This document shows, piece after piece, positions 1 to 5,462 of a DNA stretch of 8,734 bases. Below the pieces are notes generated by a model. It was given only the letters and a program-made list of their open reading frames with translations. It had not been told where the DNA came from and ran no database searches. Origin of the DNA: Candidatus Omnitrophota bacterium (GTDB lineage: Bacteria > Omnitrophota > Gorgyraeia > 1-14-0-20-64-10 > JACQQZ01); the NCBI GenBank assembly GCA_016206755.1, contig JACQQZ010000138.1, positions 1 to 8,734 on the forward strand. Direction: 5' to 3'. Both the position numbers and the translations under genes were made by a program. Within the stretch, counting starts at the first letter, position 1; every line of letters begins with the position of its first letter.

Positions 1-624
1 CTTAAAAGCCCTGTAACCCCAGATGTGGGCGGCGGAATTGACCAGCCACGTTCCATGCCAGACGAAAACCACGCGTACAAAAACTCCCCAAATCACAAAC
101 GGCCATCCTCCCAACGCAAACAGAAGGGCTCCCAATATGAATTGATAGATGCCGTGGGTGCGATTGAGAAACCGGTGGACGGGGTCTTTGGCCAAATCCG
201 GGGCCCATTTGGAATAATTTTCCCAATTGTCCAAGAATTCATCGTGGCACAACAGCCAACCGATGTGCGCCCACCAAAACCCCCGGGTGGGGCTGTGCGG
301 GTCCTGAGGCCGGTCGGAATAGGCGTGGTGGACGCGATGGACGGCCACCCACTTGACCGGGCCGTTTTGAAAGGCCAAACAGGCGCAAACCGCCAGCAGA
401 TACTCCAGCGGCTTCGGAATGTTGAAGCTGCGATGCGCCAAAAGCCGGTGATAGCACAACGTCACGCCCAACATGCCGGTGATCACCTGCATGATCATAA
501 AGAGCCAAAAAGCAGGCCACGTGAACGTTGTTGCGGCAAATACGATGGCGATGACGTGGATGAGCGACATGAAAAAGACGCTGCCCCACTTGATGCGTAT
601 TGGCGCGGATCCGATGGTTTTCAT
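1..624 (-). CDS. Membrane fatty-acid (acyl-CoA type, delta-9-like) desaturase, 3' end outside window
   Basis: This is the N-terminal 208 residues of a di-iron membrane desaturase; the frame is still open at the window edge. Histidine box I is H59-RLLA-H64 and box II is H96-RV-H99-H100, the HX4H and HXXHH signatures of the stearoyl-CoA/acyl-lipid desaturase family. The segment NSAAHIWGYR (196-205) is the conserved stretch after the third and fourth helices. The third box (HNNHH-like) should lie just past the edge. Hydrophobic segments at about 16-57, 74-90 and 160-190 fit a four-helix inner-membrane enzyme. Family role: O2-dependent insertion of a cis double bond into a fatty acyl chain. The ATG at 624 is chosen because an in-frame stop lies 12 codons upstream and no other start intervenes; an AAGGGG stretch sits upstream. 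It is the last visible gene of the minus-strand run, 11 nt after the preceding stop. The family is certain; regiospecificity and acyl carrier are not. Confidence 0.93.
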   Translation of the reverse strand, partial: MKTIGSAPIRIKWGSVFFMSLIHVIAIVFAATTFTWPAFWLFMIMQVITGMLGVTLCYHRLLAHRSFNIPKPLEYLLAVCACLAFQNGPVKWVAVHRVHHAYSDRPQDPHSPTRGFWWAHIGWLLCHDEFLDNWENYSKWAPDLAKDPVHRFLNRTHGIYQFILGALLFALGGWPFVIWGVFVRVVFVWHGTWLVNSAAHIWGYRAFK

Positions 625-635
625 GTGGAGGTATT

Positions 636-995
636 CTACCCCTTCCGCAGGGGGAAATCAATGAAAATCGACGAGCAGGCCGGCGGGGTCAGCTCCGTCA
701 GGATGCCGCTGAGGCATTCAACATCATGTCCCACAATGAGATAGGACCCCTGTTTTTCAGTCGGAGGGTCCACCGCATACAGCTTTGGCAACCCCGAAAA
801 AACCTCCAAAATGAAAGGGGTGCGCTGGGCGGCCGGGCAGCGGACCACAAAGGCATAGCTCCCCTCCGGGGCGAGGGTGATGTCCAAGCCGGATTCCCGA
901 AATTTCTGCTGCAATACCTCCAACGGAATTTCCTTGCAGAGAAACTTCCGGATCTCTCCCCTCAAACGACCAATGGCTTGCGTGGCAACGTCCAT
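636..995 (-). CDS. Conserved-looking hypothetical protein, 119 aa
   Basis: I do not recognise this protein. It is a small soluble protein with no signal peptide or membrane helix. The N-terminal third is charged and helical-looking (RLRGEIRKFLCKEIPLEVLQ). It is followed by alternating short hydrophobic stretches (YAFVVR, FILEVF, LYAVD, SYLIVG, SIFIDF) that read like beta strands, suggesting a small alpha/beta fold. There are three Cys residues but no paired CxxC motif. The ATG at 995 follows GGAAG at about 11 nt. The gene begins 22 nt after the stop of the upstream small membrane protein and ends 11 nt before the desaturase ATG, so it is almost certainly co-transcribed with them. Its position between the paired membrane proteins and the desaturase suggests a role linked to that operon, but no function can be read from the sequence. 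Confidence 0.75.
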   Translation of the reverse strand: MDVATQAIGRLRGEIRKFLCKEIPLEVLQQKFRESGLDITLAPEGSYAFVVRCPAAQRTPFILEVFSGLPKLYAVDPPTEKQGSYLIVGHDVECLSGILTELTPPACSSIFIDFPLRKG

Positions 996-1017
996 CTTTC
1001 GCCGTCTTCCGTTTCAG

Positions 1018-1428
1018 CTACTCTTCCGGCGTGGCGTTGGGAGAGTCTTCATATTCATAAGAAGCACCGGCGTCGTCATCGTCGCGCGGATTGTGATCTT
1101 CGAACTTGGGCGTCTCCCCCGTGCCGAAGCCCCCTTGAATTCCCTGCATCATCTGCTGCATTTGCTTTTGCCGGCCAATGGCAAAATTGGCGTTGCCCAA
1201 CTGCTCCTCAATCCTTCTTTGATGAAACTCGGCTTCCTGCTCAGATTCCTCCGAAATGACCGGCATCGGCGCGAACAATCCCTGCCACCATCCCTGCACG
1301 GATTCCCAGCGTTCATTGAATGCGCGGCGAAAACGGTGGTCGTGGTGGTACCGATCATTCACTTTCCATCCGCCCGCCAAAACCGCCGCCGCGACCATCC
1401 AGAAAATCCACGGTTTATTGTTGTTCAT
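1018..1428 (-). CDS. Small membrane-anchored protein with acidic tail (tandem paralogue B, 136 aa)
   Basis: This is a single-pass protein of unknown function. The N-terminal hydrophobic segment (about 7-22, IFWMVAAAVLAGG) is followed by a juxtamembrane block R26-Y-H-H-D-H-R-F-R-R35, which would place the chain outside the membrane or act as a stop-transfer signal. A Trp-rich amphipathic stretch (WESVQGWWQGLF, about 41-52) and a Gln/Met-rich helix (RQKQMQQMMQG) follow, then a strongly acidic tail with DDDD and repeated Glu (about 109-136). It aligns with the protein encoded just upstream: LAGG, RY-x-HDHRFRR, N-x-R, V-x2-W-x2-G-x-F and FH-x2-RI are shared, so the two are tandem duplicates. The ATG at 1428 lies 4 nt after the upstream stop, consistent with translational coupling. 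The His/Asp cluster could bind metal, but that is speculation. I recognise no family. Confidence 0.8.
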   Translation of the reverse strand: MNNNKPWIFWMVAAAVLAGGWKVNDRYHHDHRFRRAFNERWESVQGWWQGLFAPMPVISEESEQEAEFHQRRIEEQLGNANFAIGRQKQMQQMMQGIQGGFGTGETPKFEDHNPRDDDDAGASYEYEDSPNATPEE

Positions 1429-1432
1429 GGCA

Positions 1433-1777
1433 TCAATCCACCGAGTGATCCGTTCCGGTGGCGCGGTTCCGGCTCCCGCGGGGGCGGCGCGCCCCCTCCC
1501 TTTCCTCCGGGGAAGTTTTCAGCAAGTCGCGCCCATCAATCCGGCCTTCATGAAAATCGCGCTGTTGTTGGTTCCAATTCTTGACCGACCCCGCGTCGGA
1601 AAAATCCTCGCTCATGCCCTTGTCCTCAAAAAAGAACCCCTCGTACCACTCCTTGACCCCTTCCATGCGCTGATTCATCTGCCGCCGGAACCTGTGGTCG
1701 TGGTTGTAGCGATGATGGACGTAGAATCCACCGCCTGCCAACCCGGCCATCAAGACGACGGCAACTGCTTTATTCAT
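1433..1777 (-). CDS. Small membrane-anchored protein with basic tail (tandem paralogue A, 114 aa)
   Basis: The protein has a hydrophobic N-terminus (about 4-20, AVAVVLMAGLAGGGFYV), then the juxtamembrane block R23-Y-N-H-D-H-R-F-R-R32 and an aromatic amphipathic stretch (VKEWYEGFFFED). A Gln-rich FHEGRI segment and an Arg-rich tail follow. It is the closest relative in the window of the downstream 136-aa protein; its tail is basic where that of the paralogue is acidic. The ATG at 1777 is chosen over a longer reading that starts inside the preceding SDR, for two reasons. First, a GGGGAGG ribosome site lies 4 nt upstream. Second, this ATG overlaps the SDR stop as ATGA, a typical coupled start. 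The N-terminus could be an uncleaved anchor; no lipobox is present. Function is unknown. Membership of the lipid-related operon suggests an envelope role by association only. Confidence 0.82.
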   Translation of the reverse strand: MNKAVAVVLMAGLAGGGFYVHHRYNHDHRFRRQMNQRMEGVKEWYEGFFFEDKGMSEDFSDAGSVKNWNQQQRDFHEGRIDGRDLLKTSPEEREGARRPRGSRNRATGTDHSVD

Positions 1778-2592
1778 GGATCCTCCCCGTTGAAGTGGAA
1801 CGCTTTCTTGTCTTGCACCGGTTGATGCAATACGGCGACGACCCGCGCCGCAAAAAGAGGTGAAACCCACCGGACCAGCCATGTGGCCAGCAAGTTCGTC
1901 GCCCCGGGAACAACCACGGGACAACCCACTTTTAATCCTGCATAACCGGCTTGGGCCACACGGGCCGCCGGCATGCCCCCCAGACGAAAAATCGGCGCAT
2001 CGGTCATGCCGGCGCGCTCCCGAAAAGGCGTATCGGTGGGGCCCGGACAAAGCGTGGTCACGGAAACGCCTGTCTTGGCCAGCTCCAAACAGAGCGCCTG
2101 GCTGAAAGAAAGCACGTAAGCTTTGGTCGCATAATAGACCGCCATGGAAGGCCCGGGTTGAAAAGCAGCCGTGGAAGCAACGTTCATAATTTTACCGCGG
2201 GCAGCCAGGATCCCCGGAAGCAAAAGATGGGTCAGCTCCGTCAACGCAGTGACGTTCAAGTGGATCATTTCGGAGATCGTCTTAAAGTCGGTTTTGTGGA
2301 AGAGCATCTGGCGGCCGAAACCGGCGTTGTTGATGAGAATCTGGATGGAGAGGGATTGACGCGCCAGCTCTTGAGAAAGTTCGCGGGCGGCGCCCGGAAT
2401 GGCCAGGTCTTTGGGAATGCAGCGGACTTGGACCGAATACTTTTCGCGAAGCTCGCCGGCCGCCCGCTCCAACGGCTCAGGCGTGCGGGAAACCAAAACG
2501 AGGGAGCAACCGTCTCGAGCCAGCAGCTTGGCCAACTCAAACCCGATGCCGGTGGATGCCCCTGTCACCAAAGCGGTCTGGGGAGAGCTCAC
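1774..2592 (-). CDS. Classical short-chain dehydrogenase/reductase (SDR), 272 aa
   Basis: This is an NAD(P)-dependent oxidoreductase of the classical SDR family, and a complete one. The Rossmann glycine motif TGASTGIG is at 10-17, an Arg follows strand beta-2 (S35-R36, favouring NADP(H)), and NNAG is at 88-91. The catalytic tetrad is visible as N113, S140, Y153 and K157 (YYATK). The PGPTDTPF segment and the C-terminal hydrophobic stretch (GATNLLATWLVRWVSPLFAARVV without gaps in hydrophobicity, about 228-250) resemble the DltE/YqjQ-like SDRs, which often sit at the membrane and act on acyl or lipid carbonyl groups. The start is GTG at 2592: it is the first start codon after an in-frame TGA and leads directly into the beta-1 strand; its ribosome site is weak. 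The gene lies 56 nt downstream of the 511-aa SDR and overlaps the next gene by 4 nt. The substrate is unknown; a role with the desaturase in lipid modification is inferred from context. Confidence 0.92.
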   Translation of the reverse strand: MSSPQTALVTGASTGIGFELAKLLARDGCSLVLVSRTPEPLERAAGELREKYSVQVRCIPKDLAIPGAARELSQELARQSLSIQILINNAGFGRQMLFHKTDFKTISEMIHLNVTALTELTHLLLPGILAARGKIMNVASTAAFQPGPSMAVYYATKAYVLSFSQALCLELAKTGVSVTTLCPGPTDTPFRERAGMTDAPIFRLGGMPAARVAQAGYAGLKVGCPVVVPGATNLLATWLVRWVSPLFAARVVAVLHQPVQDKKAFHFNGEDP

Positions 2593-2648
2593 AAGCTCAA
2601 GTTTACTTCAACCGCTCTAAAATTTGGCACAAAACACCTTGGGATGCC

Positions 2649-4184
2649 CTACCACCGCGTCGGTTGATAATCTTTCAGGAATTGGCCCCAGACATGCCGG
2701 CCGGTCAAAAAACCGGAGAAGATCGGATCGCAAATTCTCGCTGCGGCATCGACATGATCCAGCGGCGGGTGGAAGTGATGATTGGCGCGCTTGCGCTCGG
2801 CCAGCTCCACGGGATCTTCATCGGTGATCCAACCCGTATCGACGCTGTTCATGTGAATCCCGTCTTTGATGTAATCGCCGGCCGAGGTGCGTGTCATCAT
2901 GTTCAGCGCGGCTTTGGCCATGTTCGTATGGGGATGCCTGTCCGTTTTGCAGGCGCGGTAGAACTGTCCTTCCATCGCCGAGACATTGACGATGTGCTTG
3001 TCCCGGGACGGATACGTAAGCATGAGCGGTTTTAATCTGGCATTCAAAATAAACGGTGCCACGGCATTGACCAACTGCACCTCGAGCAGCTCGATGGCGG
3101 ACACTTCGGCCAAAGGCAATCGCCAACTGTTGTGCTTGCGCAAATCGATTTGCTGCAAATCGGCGTCCAACTGGCCGGCCGGAAAGAGCTGATCGGCTCG
3201 CTGCGCTTCCTCTTCCAGGAGCGGCAGATGCGTCAATTCCGCCGAATGCTGCAGCCGGAGGGTGGAGAGCTTGCGCGGCAACATCTCATGGTTGGCCAGA
3301 AGACGGCGGGCATCAGGAGACAATACTTCCAGCGGCTGAGTTTCGCCATCCATCAGATGCCGATAAAATCCGGGCGGGCGGCGCACCGTCTGACAAGCAT
3401 TGTTGAGAATAAAGTCCAGGCGGTCATAGGCCGTTTTGAGATGCGCGGCAAAAGTTTTCACGCTCGGCGTGTGGCGCAAATCAAGACCATAAATTTGCAG
3501 GCGGTCTTTCCACTGCCCAAAATCCGGCTCCTTGGAATAGCGCGCCGCTGCGTCCTTCGGAAACCGAGTCACCGCAACCACCTGCGCTCCGGCCCGCAAC
3601 AACAGGATGGCGGCTTGATAGCCGATTTTCACACGAGCGCCCGTGATCACTGCGACGCGGCCGGAGAGATCGGCCGTTTGAAGGCGCTTTTTCCAATTAA
3701 ACACGGCGCAGGAAGGACAGAGCAAGTCGTAAAAGAAATGGACCTGCCGGTAAGGATCTTTGCAAATGTAGCAGTCTTGCGGTTCGAGCAATTGAACGGG
3801 AAATTTGACCGGCGATTCGACCGGCTTGTCCGGCTGCGGCTGAAGCTGCGGCTGGTAAATTCCGGTGCCGGTTCCCGGTAGAGGTGTCGGGTAGACCAAT
3901 TGCAACCGCTGGCGGCGAATTCCTGTTGTATCCAGCGTACGCTGGTCGGCCGTGCGCAGCGCCTTGCGACGATCTTGGCGCTTGCGTCGCCGAGCTTTCC
4001 ACAACAGCGCTTGGTCTGCTTGATCCGGCTTGGAGGCCTTCCCTGCCGCATTAAGCAGCCGAATCACCAGATCCACCGGCAGCTCAGCCAACAACCCGCG
4101 ATCGACGGAAATTTCTTCCAGCAACTCGATGCAGCGCGCCGTTCGTTGCGCCAACGTTTCGGCATCCGTCAAGTTTTCACTCAC
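2649..4184 (-). CDS. Atypical SDR with N-terminal helical region and Cys4 zinc-ribbon-like knuckle, 511 aa
   Basis: This is twice the usual SDR length. Residues 1-60 look helical; 61-95 are very basic (ARRRKRQDRRK); 96-130 are Pro/Gln-rich linker. A CYIC (C138, C141) and CPSC (C156, C159) pair, 14 residues apart, resembles a zinc knuckle. The Rossmann domain starts near 175 with TGARVKIG (181-188), where Lys replaces the central Gly of TGxxxGIG. NNAC (261-264) stands where NNAG is usual. An insert of about 100 residues follows (270-370). Ser402 in NVSAMEG matches the catalytic Ser, but at the Tyr position before K424 there is Thr420 (HTNMAK). YRACK (409-413) fits YxxxK by pattern, but only 7 residues after the Ser, which is closer than normal. 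The end DTGWITDEDP is SDR-like. The start is GTG 4184, with an in-frame TGA eight codons upstream and a poor ribosome site. I recall similar long SDRs in bacteria and eukaryotes; substrate unknown. Confidence 0.88.
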   Translation of the reverse strand: MSENLTDAETLAQRTARCIELLEEISVDRGLLAELPVDLVIRLLNAAGKASKPDQADQALLWKARRRKRQDRRKALRTADQRTLDTTGIRRQRLQLVYPTPLPGTGTGIYQPQLQPQPDKPVESPVKFPVQLLEPQDCYICKDPYRQVHFFYDLLCPSCAVFNWKKRLQTADLSGRVAVITGARVKIGYQAAILLLRAGAQVVAVTRFPKDAAARYSKEPDFGQWKDRLQIYGLDLRHTPSVKTFAAHLKTAYDRLDFILNNACQTVRRPPGFYRHLMDGETQPLEVLSPDARRLLANHEMLPRKLSTLRLQHSAELTHLPLLEEEAQRADQLFPAGQLDADLQQIDLRKHNSWRLPLAEVSAIELLEVQLVNAVAPFILNARLKPLMLTYPSRDKHIVNVSAMEGQFYRACKTDRHPHTNMAKAALNMMTRTSAGDYIKDGIHMNSVDTGWITDEDPVELAERKRANHHFHPPLDHVDAAARICDPIFSGFLTGRHVWGQFLKDYQPTRW

Positions 4185-4189
4185 CCTGA

Positions 4190-4370
4190 TTGACCGCCCA
4201 GATCCTCATTCACCGGGCGCGGGCCCTCTATCGGAACGAGGACTTTGGGACGGAATTGGACCAGACCGTCTACGCGCTGGATGCCACCACGATTCCGCAG
4301 ACAAAAGGGAGCCATCAAGCTGCACACGCTCCCGGATTTGCGGGGCCCTATTCCAGCATTGATCGAGGCC
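4190..4370 (+). pseudogene. IS4-family (DUF4372-type) transposase fragment with internal deletion
   Basis: Two adjoining plus-strand frames together give a recognisable core of an IS4-family transposase. The frame from 4190 reads RARALYRNEDFGTELDQ then TVYALDATTI, ending near 4294; the Asp of ALDATTI is the first DDE catalytic residue in this family. Reading then continues one frame over from about 4296 as FRRQKGAIKLHTLPDLRG followed by PIPALI. In the intact family about 12 residues (around DLCLS-x-FPWA) join these two blocks, so roughly 35 nt are missing, which also explains the frame change. The upstream N-terminal part and everything after the PIPALI segment, including the remaining catalytic residues, are absent, so it is a relic of about 55-60 codons and inactive. 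It begins only about 6 nt upstream of, and divergent from, the GTG of the 511-aa SDR gene. Family assignment is by motif recall. Confidence 0.75.
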
Positions 4371-4718
4371 ACCGCCTCCGGGTCGGCCATCCGCGTGGCT
4401 GTCGCCCGGCGTGATCGCCTCGCTTTTCCTCGCTTCGCTCGGCGCCACGCTCCCCTGGGCTGCCGAAGAGGAGAAAGACTGCGGCAGCCCAGCGCCGACT
4501 ATTTTAACCTTGTTTGCCGGTGTTGGCTATCTGTTGCTGCTGGTGGGAGTTATGCAGAGGGAAGCCGCAATCTGGAATGGGTGTATTTTGCCGGTGGTTG
4601 CCGCCGGCGAAGGCCGGTTTGGCCTGTTCTGTTAGCACCGCGTTAGCACAATTCGACAACCTAAATGACAACTTGATCGACAACCGGTTCCACGGGTCGA
4701 TCTGTGGGGATTCTAACG
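4371..4718 (+). other. Gene-poor stretch between transposase relic and HEPN gene
   Basis: No convincing gene is visible. A plus-strand GTG-initiated frame (4411-4635, 74 codons) encodes two hydrophobic runs, one near its start and TILTLFAGVGYLLLLVGVM in the middle. It has no ribosome site and no family resemblance, so it is not called as a gene; it could be a decayed membrane-protein fragment. A small hairpin, CCGGC-GAAG-GCCGG (4604-4617) followed by TTT, is too short to call a terminator. Direct repeats at 4631-4684 are listed separately. The stretch most plausibly holds debris from the insertion that left the transposase fragment, and it is the 3' flank of the minus-strand HEPN/MNT pair. 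Confidence 0.5.
4631..4684. repeat. Short direct repeats: 2x GTTAGCAC and 3x GACAAC
   Basis: GTTAGCAC occurs at 4631-4638 and again at 4642-4649 (period 11). It is followed by GACAAC at 4655-4660, 4667-4672 and 4679-4684 (exact period 12). A small palindrome AACCGGTT (4682-4689) overlaps the last copy. Spacing of 11-12 nt is about one helical turn, which would suit repeated protein binding on one DNA face, or these could be the remains of a mobile-element end. The units are short, and chance or low-level coding repetition cannot be excluded. Confidence 0.35.
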
Positions 4719-5096
4719 TTATGGGGTGAGGTATTGCTGAGCGGCCTGAAGAAATTCCTGGGCTTGTTGGATCGTGGTCTTGACAATCGCAGAGTCTACC
4801 TGAGACTCCACTTCGTAGTCACCCTGGATTCGTTCGTCAAAGGCATCGACCAGCCAGCTATGGAACTTCGTATCCATCTGTTTCGTCTTGATAAAATGCT
4901 CCGCAAACGCTCCATGGACTCCGCCGTGCTTCTTGAATTGCAGATCTCTTTCATTGAGGAGCGCTTCGGCCACATAGAACAGAGCGTAATATGCCCGAGA
5001 AGCAGCGAAGTCTACGTCCCCTTCCTTAAGGAGCCTCTCAGCAGCGCCAATGGAGCGGAAGGATTTCTGTAGAAGCTTCTCTGTTTCTGGCTTCAT
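4719..5096 (-). CDS. HEPN-domain protein (partner of MNT nucleotidyltransferase), 125 aa
   Basis: This is an all-helical HEPN-domain protein of the short PF05168-like type. Diagnostic features are the helix ASRAYYALFYVAEALL (32-47), the block KKHGGVHGAFAEHFIKTKQ (55-73) seen in many nucleotidyltransferase-linked HEPN proteins, and E88-R89-x3-D93-Y94 in the next helix. Length is normal for the family. The RX4-6H motif of ribonuclease HEPN toxins such as HepT is not seen here; the arginine is followed by GDY instead. In family terms the protein could be a toxin, an inactive binding subunit, or a nucleotide-binding partner. Its ATG overlaps the stop of the upstream MNT gene by 4 nt, so the two are co-translated and probably form a complex. 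The HEPN assignment is firm; a toxin-antitoxin role is inferred from gene arrangement only. Confidence 0.88.
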   Translation of the reverse strand: MKPETEKLLQKSFRSIGAAERLLKEGDVDFAASRAYYALFYVAEALLNERDLQFKKHGGVHGAFAEHFIKTKQMDTKFHSWLVDAFDERIQGDYEVESQVDSAIVKTTIQQAQEFLQAAQQYLTP

Positions 5097-5428
5097 GCGG
5101 CGACAGCTTCAGCCCGTGTATTTCGAAGAAAAGGAGAATCGTAACTCCGCCATTTCTCCTCAGAGACGAACACGCGGCTGACGCTAACGCTGTACTTGAG
5201 GCAAAGAGAGGAAATCAATTGGCTGGTTCGCCCGATCTCAGCAGAATACAGGTCGTATCTCTCTAACACGATCAGCACATCCATATCCGACTCCGGATCC
5301 GCCTCGCCTCGAGCGTAAGAACCATACAGGTAAAGCCCTCTCAGGCGATCACCATAAATCGCCTGAAGCCCCGCTTTGAGCTCGTCCATCAGGGTTTTTA
5401 TTGTCGTCTTGTCTATCGTCTTCAACAT
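5093..5428 (-). CDS. Minimal nucleotidyltransferase (MNT) domain protein, 111 aa
   Basis: This is a DNA-polymerase-beta-like minimal nucleotidyltransferase. The signature GSX10DXD is exact: G36-S37, then YARGEADPES, D48-M-D50, followed by the hydrophobic strand VLIVL. A helical N-terminus (1-25) and a core strand LRGLYLYG precede it. The third acidic residue of the catalytic triad, usually on a later strand, is not obvious: the strand SVSRVFVSEEKW carries Ser/Arg where an Asp would be expected. Known relatives (MntA) AMPylate their HEPN partner and neutralise it. The ATG at 5428 is preceded by AGGAG at 9 nt. An extended -10 box lies just upstream, and the gene overlaps the HEPN gene by 4 nt. 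By eye the pair is near half G+C while the flanking operons are near 60%, in line with acquisition by transfer. Fold assignment is strong; activity is uncertain. Confidence 0.9.
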   Translation of the reverse strand: MLKTIDKTTIKTLMDELKAGLQAIYGDRLRGLYLYGSYARGEADPESDMDVLIVLERYDLYSAEIGRTSQLISSLCLKYSVSVSRVFVSEEKWRSYDSPFLRNTRAEAVAA

Positions 5429-5453
5429 GTCCTCATGCTCCTATTACCCTCCT

Positions 5454-5462
5454 ACTATAGCA
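5454..5462 (-). promoter_or_regulatory. Candidate extended -10 promoter for the MNT/HEPN pair
   Basis: On the minus strand the sequence reads TGCTATAGT, an extended -10 element (TGn followed by TATAGT, one mismatch to TATAAT). It sits 25 nt upstream of the MNT ATG. No good -35 box is seen at the usual spacing, which extended -10 promoters tolerate. The transcript would have a short leader carrying the AGGAG ribosome site. Prediction by eye only. Confidence 0.4.

Noticed and set aside
25..744. Plus-strand 239-codon open frame opposite the desaturase
   Set aside because: It is antisense to a gene with diagnostic histidine boxes; composition is rich in Arg/Gln/His as expected for a codon-bias shadow, and it has no motif.
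1433..2050. 205-residue version of the small basic-tailed membrane protein
   Set aside because: The extension lies inside the SDR coding region; ATG 1777 has a strong ribosome site and an ATGA overlap.
3132..3881. Plus-strand 249-codon open frame opposite the long SDR
   Set aside because: The minus-strand frame carries SDR motifs and a zinc-knuckle pattern; this one has no recognisable domain and a shadow-like composition.
4604..4617. Hairpin CCGGC-GAAG-GCCGG as a terminator
   Set aside because: Only five base pairs and a short TTT run, and it is not placed just after any gene on the matching strand.
4411..4635. Possible 74-aa small membrane protein downstream of the transposase relic
   Set aside because: GTG start without a ribosome site, no homology recalled, and it lies in insertion debris; hydrophobicity alone is not enough.
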